12,893 nucleotides of DNA. It comes from UBA2137 sp050251555 (GTDB lineage Bacteria > Pseudomonadota > Alphaproteobacteria > Micavibrionales > Micavibrionaceae). The notes beneath the pieces are model-generated. The model saw nothing but the letters and a program-made list of their open reading frames with translations, ran no database searches and was not told the DNA's origin. The translations under genes were made by a program, and so were the position numbers. Within the stretch, counting starts at the first letter, position 1. Every line of letters starts with the position of its first letter. Positions 1-7,522 of the stretch are shown in pieces. Where the stretch lies: assembly GCA_050251555.1 (NCBI GenBank), contig JBFWMN010000051.1:1-12893 (forward strand), written 5' to 3'.

Positions 1-172
1 CGGGTTTAGGGGTGAGCGCATTGATCAGCTTTTGTAAGTCCTTTTCAACGACAATCGTCTTGACGTTGTAGCCAGCCTCAATCAGCGCCTTTTCGACATA
101 TTTGCCTTTATCAAGAGAGACCTGACGTTCTGCCGACCATCCACCGACTAATAATGCGACTGTCTTTGCCAT
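1..172 (-). CDS. ddl: D-alanine-D-alanine ligase, 5' part only (Ddl)
   Basis: Ddl is the ATP-dependent cytoplasmic ligase that joins two D-alanines for MurF to use. Only the first 57 codons are present; the gene runs off the left edge. My own translation begins MAKTVALLVGGWSAERQVSL. The GGWSAER.VSL stretch (residues 10-20) is the N-terminal signature of the Ddl family, and the residues that follow (KG.YV..AL...GYNV) fit its first helix and strand. The ATG is at 170-172, with a clear Shine-Dalgarno (AAGGAG on the minus strand, 181-186) 8 nt upstream that overlaps the murB stop codon. Lying directly after murB is the usual alphaproteobacterial order (murC-murB-ddl, then ftsQ-ftsA-ftsZ), so ftsQAZ probably follow beyond the window. 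The catalytic ATP-grasp part is not visible, so integrity cannot be judged. Confidence 0.9.
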   Translation of the reverse strand, partial: MAKTVALLVGGWSAERQVSLDKGKYVEKALIEAGYNVKTIVVEKDLQKLINALTPKP

Positions 173-185
173 GAGAGGCTCTCCT

Positions 186-1157
186 TCATTGTAAAAGCTT
201 GTTATGCTCACGGCCCGGCATCCCGATCCGTCTGATTTCCCAGCGTAGTGCGATTCCATGCGTCTCGTAAACGCGTTTTCTGATCTCTTCGCCGAGATTT
301 TCCAAATCCTGCGCCGAGGCCTCGTTCACATTGATCATGAAGTTACAATGCAGCTCCGACATTTGCGCGCCACCCACCATCAGGCCGCGCCCTCCAACAG
401 AATCAATCAATTGCCAAACTTTCGTGCCTGCCGCCAAGCCTGTCGCTTCCAGTTCGGTATCCGTCGGGTTTGCAAAGGTCGACCCGCCCGTTTTTGATTT
501 AATGGGTTGCGTCTCGGCACGGCGCGCTTTGATCTCGGCAATACGCGCCTCGATCTTAGTCGTTTCGCCTTGCTCGCCCTTGAACAAACCTTCCAAGAAG
601 ATCGCATCATAGGGCGCATCCGAATGACGGTAGCTCATCCCCATCTCTTCAGGGGTTTCATGGAAAATCTGACCTGCGCGGTCAACGTAAGTGGCTTTAA
701 CCAAAACATCTTTGGTTTCTGTCCCATAAGCGCCCGCATTCATACGCAGTGCGCCGCCGATCGAGCCGGGAATACCGCTTAAGAATTCCAAGCCCGCCAA
801 GCCAAGCTCCGCAGATTTCAGGGCAACATTCATGTCCAATGCCGCAGCACCGACCGTCAGCAAGTCACCGTCTTGTTCAATATCGGTAAATTCGCGTCCC
901 ATGCGAATAACAACACCGGGCACGCCCGCATCACGGATAATCGTGTTGGACAAAACCCCCAATGTGGTGACAGGAATATGGGCAGGGCAGGCCTGTAAAA
1001 ATTCGATCAAATCTTCGCGGTCAGCGGGTTTAAACAGAACTTCGGCTGTGCCGCCTGTCCGAAACCATCCAACTTGCCCCAAAGGTGCGTTTTCGGTGTA
1101 ACGCCCGCGCACGGGGGGAAGATCTTCAATATCCATCAGTTTCAAATCAGAGAGCAT
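186..1157 (-). CDS. murB: UDP-N-acetylenolpyruvoylglucosamine reductase (MurB)
   Basis: MurB is the cytoplasmic FAD enzyme that reduces UDP-GlcNAc-enolpyruvate to UDP-MurNAc with NADPH. At 323 aa the protein has a normal length. Visible motifs are WFRTGG (31-36, FAD-domain start), GIPGSIGGALRMNAGAYG (128-145), YRHS (176-179), GGSTFANP (224-231, with the serine that acts as proton donor in the family), GGAQMSELHCNFMIN (262-276) and HGIALRWEIRRIG (300-312, with the conserved Glu307). YRHS together with GGSTF and a late Glu fits a complete enzyme. One oddity is that the FAD-binding turn normally reading LGxGSN is LGVLSN here (67-72), with a TTG leucine codon in place of glycine. The start overlaps the end of murC by 11 bp. 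A second in-frame ATG seven codons later (1136) is an alternative; neither has a strong ribosome site. Confidence 0.96.
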   Translation of the reverse strand: MLSDLKLMDIEDLPPVRGRYTENAPLGQVGWFRTGGTAEVLFKPADREDLIEFLQACPAHIPVTTLGVLSNTIIRDAGVPGVVIRMGREFTDIEQDGDLLTVGAAALDMNVALKSAELGLAGLEFLSGIPGSIGGALRMNAGAYGTETKDVLVKATYVDRAGQIFHETPEEMGMSYRHSDAPYDAIFLEGLFKGEQGETTKIEARIAEIKARRAETQPIKSKTGGSTFANPTDTELEATGLAAGTKVWQLIDSVGGRGLMVGGAQMSELHCNFMINVNEASAQDLENLGEEIRKRVYETHGIALRWEIRRIGMPGREHNKLLQ

Positions 1158-2571
1158 TACGGTTCGCTTTACTGTTCAGCTTTTCCAGCGCTTCGGGCAA
1201 GACAGCCGCCCAAGCTGTAATGTCGCCCGCGCCAAGACAAATTACAAAATCACCTGATTGGGCCAGCGCGGCAATCTCGACAGGAAGACTTTCCGCGCCC
1301 CCCTTCAAATAGCGAGCATCATTGTGACCACTCTCGGACAGACGCTCAACAAGGCTTTCCGCCGAAACGCCTTCAATCGGGCTTTCGCCCGCCGCATAAA
1401 CGTCGGCAATAAAGACCGTATCGGCTTCATTAAAACAGGTCGCAAATTCACCCATCAAATCGGACAGACGCGAATAGCGGTGGGGCTGGGCGACAGCAAT
1501 AATGCGTGCCGATGTGCCCTCAACCATTTGGCGCGCCGCTTTCAAGACTGCGAAAATCTCTACGGGATGGTGACCGTAATCGTCAATGACGGTCACGCCG
1601 CCCGCCTCACCCGTTTTGGTAAAGCGGCGTTTCACACCCTGGAAGGTGCGTAGAGCCTTTTTCACTTGTGTTTCAGTGAGGCCCAGCTCATGACCGATTG
1701 CAATGGCAGACAGCGCATTTTGGACATTATGCGCGCCGGGCATTTGTAAGAATAAATCCGTCCATGTTTCCCCATGCATGGTTACATCGAATGTCGTCCC
1801 CGTGGGGCTGGCACGTAAATTGGTGGCGCGGACCTGTGCTTGTGCGCTCATCCCGTAAGTGATCACGCGGCGGTCGGTAATTTGCGGCAAAAGGGCCTGC
1901 ACTTCGGGGTGGTCGAGACATAAAACGGCAAAGCCGTAAAAGGGGATGTTCTCAACAAATTGACGGTAGGCATCTTTGACGGCATTAAAGTCGCCGTAAT
2001 GCTCCATATGTTCAGGGTCAATATTGGTGACTACGGCAATGGTTGCAGGCAAACGGGTGAACGTCCCGTCACTCTCGTCGCTTTCCACCACCATCCATTC
2101 GGATGCGCCTTGGCGGGTATTGGTCCCATAAGCATGAATGATGCCGCCATTTACAACTGTCGGGTCAAGACCGCCCTCTTCGAGGAGTGTGCCGATGATG
2201 GATGTCGTAGTGGTTTTGCCGTGTGTGCCGCCAACCGCAATCGCAGTTTTAAAGCGCATGAGTTCCGCCAGCATATCGGCACGCTTTACGACAGGGATTT
2301 TCGCCGCACGGGCCGCGATCAGTTCGGGATTATCTTTTTTGATAGCTGAAGAAACAACAATGGCACCCGCCCCTTCGATATGGGCGGCATCATGCCCAAC
2401 AAAAACGGCAATGCCCTTGGCACGCAAGCGTTTTACATTGGCATTGTCCGAAATATCAGACCCCTGCACCGAATATCCCATGCCGTTCAACAGCTCAGCA
2501 ATACCGCTCATACCTATTCCGCCGATGCCGACGAAGTGAAGCGTTCCGATATCCAGTGTAGTTTTGCGCAC
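1147..2571 (-). CDS. murC: UDP-N-acetylmuramate-L-alanine ligase (MurC)
   Basis: MurC is the cytoplasmic ATP-dependent ligase that adds L-alanine to UDP-MurNAc, the first amino acid of the peptide stem. The 474-aa protein has all the Mur-ligase marks: GIGGIGMSGIAE (15-26, N-terminal UDP-substrate fold), P-loop GTHGKTTTT (115-123), ESDESDGTF (163-171), NIDPEHMEHYG (183-193), HNVQNA (281-286), DDYGHHP (330-336), QPHRYSR (362-368) and GAGDI (447-451). The codon at 2569-2571 is GTG. It is chosen because AAGGG (minus strand, 2580-2584) lies 8 nt upstream and because it places LHFVGIGGIG at the usual distance from the N-terminus. The gene is preceded by the only sizeable gap of the cluster (81 bp after murG), and its 3' end overlaps murB, so the two are probably translationally coupled. 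Confidence 0.97.
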   Translation of the reverse strand: MRKTTLDIGTLHFVGIGGIGMSGIAELLNGMGYSVQGSDISDNANVKRLRAKGIAVFVGHDAAHIEGAGAIVVSSAIKKDNPELIAARAAKIPVVKRADMLAELMRFKTAIAVGGTHGKTTTTSIIGTLLEEGGLDPTVVNGGIIHAYGTNTRQGASEWMVVESDESDGTFTRLPATIAVVTNIDPEHMEHYGDFNAVKDAYRQFVENIPFYGFAVLCLDHPEVQALLPQITDRRVITYGMSAQAQVRATNLRASPTGTTFDVTMHGETWTDLFLQMPGAHNVQNALSAIAIGHELGLTETQVKKALRTFQGVKRRFTKTGEAGGVTVIDDYGHHPVEIFAVLKAARQMVEGTSARIIAVAQPHRYSRLSDLMGEFATCFNEADTVFIADVYAAGESPIEGVSAESLVERLSESGHNDARYLKGGAESLPVEIAALAQSGDFVICLGAGDITAWAAVLPEALEKLNSKANRNAL

Positions 2572-2652
2572 GGTGTTGACCCTTAAATAAGCTTATGGGC
2601 CTCACCTTCGCATAAAAGGAAAGCCCCTGTCTATATAGGTTTTTGAGGTTTT
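2572..2652 (-). promoter_or_regulatory. 81-bp murG-murC gap, possible internal promoter or leader
   Basis: This is the only internal gap above 13 bp in the cluster. Reading on the minus strand it contains an A-rich direct repeat (AAAACCT twice, 2637-2653), a TATATA hexamer (2632-2637) that could serve as a -10 element but has no recognisable -35 at 16-18 bp, an imperfect hairpin (arms GGGC/GCCC at 2597-2600 and 2623-2626, inner arms CCTT/AAGG at 2605-2608 and 2616-2619), the perfect palindrome ATAAGCTTAT (2587-2596) and the murC ribosome site. No U-run follows the hairpin, so it is not a convincing terminator. An internal promoter for murC-murB-ddl is possible but unproven. Confidence 0.25.
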
Positions 2653-3771
2653 TTAATTCCAGCCCAAGGCAATTGCAGTGACCAGATTGCCGAGCTTACG
2701 GGCGGCATCGGGTTTGGCGGATGATCGGGAGGCCTCTGCCGCCTTAAAGAGAATCTCCGGATGCTGCATGAAGGTCTCGAGGCGTGTTCTTAAGGCCTCA
2801 GCCGTAAAGCCGTTTTCAGGCATGACCCACGCGCCACCTTCTTCGGCGACGGCTTCGGCATTCCGCATCTGCTGTTGATCGGCATGGTGCGGATACGGCA
2901 CGAAGATTGCGGGCCGGCCTGCTGTGGTTACCTCGGCAACGGTCGATGCGCCTGAGCGCGAAATGACCAGATGCGCCTTAGCAAGGCGTTCGGGCATATT
3001 ATCAAAGAACAACGCGCATTCGGCGGGAATATGGGCCTTCAGGTAGAAATCCTTCGTGGCGGCAAGCTCTTCCTCGGTGCGGCATTGCTGAACGATACGG
3101 ATACGGCTTTTATAAATATCGGGAAGTGCTGCCAGCGCCAAAGGTAAGGTTTCCGAAAAGACGGACGCGCCTTGCGATCCGCCAAAAACGAGAATGTTCA
3201 TCTCCCCGTCACGCTGGAGTGCCGGGTAAGGTTTTGTGTAAAGTGCCGCCACTTCGGGGCGCACAGGATTGCCCGTGACAATGGATCTCACCATATCGGT
3301 TTCATCAAGGCCCTTGCCACCGGGAAGCGACAAGGCAATACGCTCGGCGCGAGGAGCCAGATACAGATTGGCCTTACCGACAATGGCGTTTTGTTCGTGC
3401 AAGATGGTTGGAATATCATTGCGTTGCGCTGCCAGCACGGCAGGAACGGACGGATAACCGCCAAAACCGACAACGACATGCGGCTTCCAGTTTTTGACGA
3501 GTTGACGCGCATTCCAATATCCTCTGCCCATCGCCAACAGACCGGCAACTTTCCCCTTCAGACCTGCGCGCAAAGTTCCAGAGGACAAAACGGTATAGTC
3601 GAATTTGTGAAAGCCTTTTCCGATATAGGCCTCGCCGCGCTTGTCGGTTGCCAAATGCACGGCAAAGCCGCGACTTAGCAAATCATCGGCAAGGGCAAGG
3701 GCCGGAAAAACGTGACCGCCTGTACCGCCGCTGCTAAGGAGAATTCGTGTCTGATGGTTTTCGCTGCTCAT
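2653..3771 (-). CDS. murG: Lipid II synthase, UDP-GlcNAc:lipid I GlcNAc transferase (MurG)
   Basis: MurG is the GT-B-fold glycosyltransferase at the inner face of the cytoplasmic membrane. It transfers GlcNAc from UDP-GlcNAc to lipid I, forming lipid II. The 372-aa protein shows GGTGGH (15-20, first glycine loop), GFGGYPS (102-108), HEQN (125-128), TGNPVR (166-171), GGSQGA (197-202, third glycine loop) and the UDP-GlcNAc site SRSGASTVAE (271-280) followed by a YPHHADQQQ segment (293-301). All are in family order and spacing, so the enzyme looks intact. The ATG (3769-3771) lies 9 bp after the ftsW stop, and an AAGG ribosome site overlaps the end of ftsW. The order ftsW-murG fits the dcw cluster. 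Confidence 0.97.
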   Translation of the reverse strand: MSSENHQTRILLSSGGTGGHVFPALALADDLLSRGFAVHLATDKRGEAYIGKGFHKFDYTVLSSGTLRAGLKGKVAGLLAMGRGYWNARQLVKNWKPHVVVGFGGYPSVPAVLAAQRNDIPTILHEQNAIVGKANLYLAPRAERIALSLPGGKGLDETDMVRSIVTGNPVRPEVAALYTKPYPALQRDGEMNILVFGGSQGASVFSETLPLALAALPDIYKSRIRIVQQCRTEEELAATKDFYLKAHIPAECALFFDNMPERLAKAHLVISRSGASTVAEVTTAGRPAIFVPYPHHADQQQMRNAEAVAEEGGAWVMPENGFTAEALRTRLETFMQHPEILFKAAEASRSSAKPDAARKLGNLVTAIALGWN

Positions 3772-3780
3772 GACTTTGCC

Positions 3781-4959
3781 TTATATAGCAGCGCTTTTGG
3801 TGAAGCGCATCCTTTTTCGGCCTTTGCCTGATTTCACAACACCTGAGCGCACTTTGTGACGTGTCAGAGAGAGGATCGCCCCGAAGGAAATACCGATCGA
3901 GAGCATCGATGTCCCCCCGTAGGAGATAAAGGGCAATGTCATCCCTTTGGTGGGAAGAAGGTGCAGCGAGGAACCCATATGAACAAGCGCCTGTAACCCG
4001 ATCATCGCCAATAAAGCCGAACAGGCCAGAATCGAGAACATATCCTCGGATTCCATCAGATGGTTAAAGCCTCTGAGCATGATATAGAGGAAAAGCCCTG
4101 CCAGCAGGAAGGTAAAGACAAAGCCGAGTTCTTCACCCGAGACGGCAAAGATAAAGTCGGCATGCGCATCAGGCAGGTGCAGTTTTACAATGCCTTGTCC
4201 GGGGCCAGCGCCCAGTACGCCGCCCGCACGAAAGCTCTCGAGAGACTTATCGACCTGATAGGTCGAACCCGCCTCAGGGTTCAAGAAGCGGTCAATACGG
4301 CTTTGCACGTGATCGAACCCGTAATAGGCCGACAGCAAAAGGCCAAGACCTGCCAGAAAGACGATGGCAAGGTAACGGAAGCGAAGTCCTGCCAGAAAGA
4401 TCTGTACGGCAAAAATAGCGGTGACAACCACCGTCATCCCGAAATCGGGTTGAACGAGAAGCAGTGCGACAAAGACGGCATAAAAGCCTGCCGCGTAAAA
4501 GTCGCCCGCAAAATCCTCACGTTCCTTCTGGCGCGCCATCAGCCAAGCCGAGACAATGGCGAAGGCAGGTTTGACAAGCTCGGAAGGTTGCAGCGAAAAA
4601 CCAAAGAGATGCAGCCAGCGCTGCGCACCTTTAATCTCCATCCCCATGATCGGAACAAGTAACATACACAAGACCCCGAACCCGTAGAGAAGCGTACCCG
4701 CACGCCACAAATTGCGCGGAGAAAGCATCGAGACACCGAGCATCAGAATGACGGCAGGGACCAGAAAGACAAGATGACGGATCAGGAAGTGGTTTTCAGA
4801 AACATTAATGCGCATGGCAACGGCGGGAGAGGCCGTTGCAACCAACACCACGCCGTAAATGATGAGGCCAAAGATAGACAGAAGCATACCCTTATCGACC
4901 GTCCAGAACCATGTGCCCAGTGCGGATTTATCAGTACGGGAAAACAGCTTCATTTCCAT
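3781..4959 (-). CDS. ftsW: Septal peptidoglycan glycosyltransferase, SEDS family (FtsW)
   Basis: FtsW is the polytopic inner-membrane SEDS protein that polymerises lipid II at the septum together with FtsI. The 392-aa product has about ten hydrophobic segments, beginning near residue 25, and a basic C-terminal tail (R.KVRSGVVKSGKGRKR, about 367-383). Family motifs are KGAQRW (110-115), LQPSELVK (123-130), QPDFG (170-174), the large periplasmic-loop motif LPDAHADFIF (262-271, containing the conserved Asp268 that corresponds to the catalytic Asp of RodA/FtsW), GEELGF (275-280) and FISYGGTSML (344-353). The ATG at 4957-4959 has AAGGA 8 nt upstream. A second Met two codons later is possible. The gene begins only 13 bp after mraY, where murD would normally lie. 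It is assigned as FtsW rather than RodA because of its dcw location beside murG and ftsI. Confidence 0.95.
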   Translation of the reverse strand: MEMKLFSRTDKSALGTWFWTVDKGMLLSIFGLIIYGVVLVATASPAVAMRINVSENHFLIRHLVFLVPAVILMLGVSMLSPRNLWRAGTLLYGFGVLCMLLVPIMGMEIKGAQRWLHLFGFSLQPSELVKPAFAIVSAWLMARQKEREDFAGDFYAAGFYAVFVALLLVQPDFGMTVVVTAIFAVQIFLAGLRFRYLAIVFLAGLGLLLSAYYGFDHVQSRIDRFLNPEAGSTYQVDKSLESFRAGGVLGAGPGQGIVKLHLPDAHADFIFAVSGEELGFVFTFLLAGLFLYIMLRGFNHLMESEDMFSILACSALLAMIGLQALVHMGSSLHLLPTKGMTLPFISYGGTSMLSIGISFGAILSLTRHKVRSGVVKSGKGRKRMRFTKSAAI

Positions 4960-4972
4960 GACAATCGTCCTT

Positions 4973-6058
4973 CTATCTCAGCTTCAATGTCGAAAGGCCG
5001 ATCAATGCCAGCATCATCGCAATGATCCAGAAACGAATCACAACGGTCGGCTCGGACCAGCCTTTCTTTTCAAAATGGTGGTGGATGGGCGCCATGCGGA
5101 AAACCCGCTTGCCCGTCGTTTTATAGGATATGACCTGAATAATGACCGAGGCCGCCTCTAAAACGAAGAGACCGCCGACAATCGCCAGAACCAGCTCGTG
5201 CTTTGTAATGATGGCGATTGTTCCCAGAAGGCCGCCCAAAGCCAGCGAACCCGTATCGCCCATAAAGACTTGGGCGGGAGGCGCGTTGAACCATAAAAAG
5301 CCCATAGCGGCACCGACCACGGCCCCGCACAAAATGGCAAGCTCCCCTGTTCCGGGGACGTAGGAGACTTGAAGATAATTGGCAAAAACCGCGTTGCCCA
5401 CCAGATAAGCAATTAGGCCGAAGCAAGCTGCGGCAATCGCAATCGGAACAATCGCCAACCCATCCAGACCGTCGGTCAAATTCACCGCATTGGCAGCGCC
5501 GATCACAACGAGGAGTGCCCAGCCGCCGAAGGCCCAGCCGATATCAATGTAGAAATCCTTCACAAACGGAATGGCAATTCCCGTATCAATAGCTGGTGGC
5601 AGCGCCATTTTGATGCCGATAGTGGCAAGTGTGACAAGCGCAATCTGGATCAAAATTCGTGTTCTGGCAGATACGCCGTCAGTCGAGCGTTTGGTCAGTT
5701 TTTTGTAATCATCGGCAAAGCCGATACCACCGAAACCGACCATCACAAGAAGGGCGTACCAGACAAACCGGTTGGACAAATCGGCCCAAAGCAATGTCGA
5801 GATCATGACGGAAGCCAAAATCATTACACCGCCCATTGTCGGCGTTCCCGCCTTGGCAAAATGTGTTTCAGGCCCGTCGGCACGGATCGGCTGCCCCTCT
5901 TTTTGCTTTTTCTTCAGCCAGCGAATGAAGCTTGGCCCCATCACGAAAGAAATGAGAAGAGCGGTCATAATCGCCCCTCCTGTTCTAAAAGTCAGATAAC
6001 GGAACAGGTTGAAGAGGATAAAATCATCACCGAGAGGTGCGAGAAAATTATAAAGCAT
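4973..6058 (-). CDS. mraY: Phospho-MurNAc-pentapeptide translocase (MraY)
   Basis: MraY is the integral membrane enzyme that transfers phospho-MurNAc-pentapeptide from UDP to undecaprenyl phosphate, making lipid I. At 361 aa with around ten membrane segments it has the typical size. Motifs are AGTPTMGG (70-77), the Mg-binding DDYKK (116-120), NLTDGLDGLA (193-202), FNAPPAQVFMGDTGSLALGG (257-276, with the conserved Asp268) and PIHHHFEKKGW (324-334, with the HHH triad at 326-328). Every catalytic acidic residue known in the family appears to be present. The ATG begins 6 bp after the murF stop, with only a weak ribosome site, which suggests translation is coupled to murF. The stop is TAG. The next gene is ftsW, not murD. 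Confidence 0.97.
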   Translation of the reverse strand: MLYNFLAPLGDDFILFNLFRYLTFRTGGAIMTALLISFVMGPSFIRWLKKKQKEGQPIRADGPETHFAKAGTPTMGGVMILASVMISTLLWADLSNRFVWYALLVMVGFGGIGFADDYKKLTKRSTDGVSARTRILIQIALVTLATIGIKMALPPAIDTGIAIPFVKDFYIDIGWAFGGWALLVVIGAANAVNLTDGLDGLAIVPIAIAAACFGLIAYLVGNAVFANYLQVSYVPGTGELAILCGAVVGAAMGFLWFNAPPAQVFMGDTGSLALGGLLGTIAIITKHELVLAIVGGLFVLEAASVIIQVISYKTTGKRVFRMAPIHHHFEKKGWSEPTVVIRFWIIAMMLALIGLSTLKLR

Positions 6059-6064
6059 CGGTTC

Positions 6065-7522
6065 TTATTGCCCTTTCCCGCGCTTGGTCGTGTTGCTGCC
6101 TTTTTTGGCGGGAAGAGCGCGTAACGCCTCGACAACCACATTCATTTTGCTACCGAATGAGCCTTTGACCATCACCACATCACCGGGTACCAGCGCATCG
6201 GGCACAATCTCGGCGAGTTCGGCAGAGTTGTCTTTGTGACCCCCACGTTGCGAGGGGTCGACCTTATCCGCCAGATTTTTCATGAGAGGCCCACAAGTAT
6301 AAACCAGATCAATATTGGCAGCTTTGAGCGGGAGCGCCAGATCGGCGTGCAGTTTCGGTCCGTCTTTGCCAAGCTCCAGCATATCACCAAGGACGGCAAT
6401 ACGTCGACCGCCTCTACCCGGATCAATCAGTGCCAGAACCTTGAAGGCCGCCTTCATTGCTGTTGGCGAGGCATTATAGCTTTCGTCAATCAGTGTGACG
6501 GGGTTATTCGGATCACCGATATCGAGGCTTTCGCGAGCACCTCTGCCGACTGGGGCTTCCATTTTGGAGAGGGCTTTCAAGGCCTTATCCATGGGTGCCC
6601 CGCAAATATCCAGAGCCGCAAGAACCGCCAGAGAATTGATGGCAATATGCTCACCCGAATAGGCCAGCGTGTAGTTGATTTTTTTACCGCGCATGCTGGC
6701 GGTGACACGTGTACCATTGGCAGCGACCAAACAATCAATCAGCGTATAATCGGAATCGGGGTGCTTGCCGAAACTCATGACAATCGCGCCGACCTTGCGG
6801 GCATAATCCGCCACGCGTTCGAACATCTCCATGTCACGGTTGATGAGAGCAATCCCCCCTTCGGTCAGACCATCGAAAATATGCGCTTTTTCGTCGGCTA
6901 TCCCTTCGATTTTGCCGTCGAAATGTTCGACATGAACGGGGGCAACGGTTGTGATAATTGCGATATCGGGCTGGACCATTTGTGTCAGAGGGGAAATTTC
7001 GCCCGCATGGTTCATGCCGATCTCGAAAATGCCCGTGTCACAGCCGGCATGCATTGCCGACAATGTGAACGGAACACCCCAATGGTTATTATAGCTTTTT
7101 TGCGCGGCATGAGTCTGTGAATATGAGCCAAATGCGCGAGCCAGCATCTCTTTCGTACCCGTTTTTCCGACAGAACCTGTGACCGCAATCACGCGGGCCG
7201 CAGAACGCGCACGTGAGGCACGACCTAAATCCTGAAGCGCCTTGAATGTATCTTCAACCAACAGGACGGGGGCATCCTCGGCCAACCCTTCAGGGCGGTG
7301 ATCGATCATCACAGCGCATGCGCCTTTTTCCAGCGCGGCGACAGCATGGGCATGACCGTCACTGTGATCGCCGCGAAGGGCAATAAACAGATCGCCTTTT
7401 TGCAAAGTCCGCGTATCAATGGAAATACCCGTGGCATACCATTCACCGGTCGCTGTACCGCCTGTTGCTTTGGCGGCCTCGGCGGCGCTCCAGATCGTGT
7501 GAGAAGGTGCTTTTTGGTTCAT
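6065..7522 (-). CDS. murF: UDP-MurNAc-tripeptide-D-alanyl-D-alanine ligase (MurF)
   Basis: MurF is the cytoplasmic Mur ligase that adds the D-Ala-D-Ala dipeptide made by Ddl, completing UDP-MurNAc-pentapeptide. The 485-aa protein carries SIDTR (34-38, UDP-MurNAc domain), the P-loop TGSVGKTG (115-122), SYNNHWGVP (143-151), EIGMN (167-171), HVEHF (197-201), GRG (327-329), DESYNASP (346-353), VLGDMLELG (377-385) and a C-terminal VKGS....M (452-460). All are in the MurF order, and the SYNN and DESYNASP motifs separate it from MurE. A short basic tail (KKGSNTTKRGKGQ) ends the protein. The ATG overlaps the murE stop as ATGA (7519-7522), with GGAG about 11 nt upstream. Confidence 0.97.
   Translation of the reverse strand: MNQKAPSHTIWSAAEAAKATGGTATGEWYATGISIDTRTLQKGDLFIALRGDHSDGHAHAVAALEKGACAVMIDHRPEGLAEDAPVLLVEDTFKALQDLGRASRARSAARVIAVTGSVGKTGTKEMLARAFGSYSQTHAAQKSYNNHWGVPFTLSAMHAGCDTGIFEIGMNHAGEISPLTQMVQPDIAIITTVAPVHVEHFDGKIEGIADEKAHIFDGLTEGGIALINRDMEMFERVADYARKVGAIVMSFGKHPDSDYTLIDCLVAANGTRVTASMRGKKINYTLAYSGEHIAINSLAVLAALDICGAPMDKALKALSKMEAPVGRGARESLDIGDPNNPVTLIDESYNASPTAMKAAFKVLALIDPGRGGRRIAVLGDMLELGKDGPKLHADLALPLKAANIDLVYTCGPLMKNLADKVDPSQRGGHKDNSAELAEIVPDALVPGDVVMVKGSFGSKMNVVVEALRALPAKKGSNTTKRGKGQ

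Noticed and set aside
2597..2626. Hairpin downstream of murG as a transcription terminator
   Set aside because: The stem is short and interrupted by an internal loop, and no run of T follows on the minus strand, so a terminator cannot be supported.
4060..4662. 200-codon open frame on the plus strand
   Set aside because: Antisense to ftsW. Its highly charged Lys/Asp/Gln-rich product is what a reversed membrane-protein gene gives, and it has no start context.
6236..7120. 294-codon open frame on the plus strand
   Set aside because: It lies wholly antisense to murF, whose motifs are complete. It has no recognisable domain, and its composition (rich in Arg, His, Gln, Ile and Cys) is that of a reverse-complement shadow.
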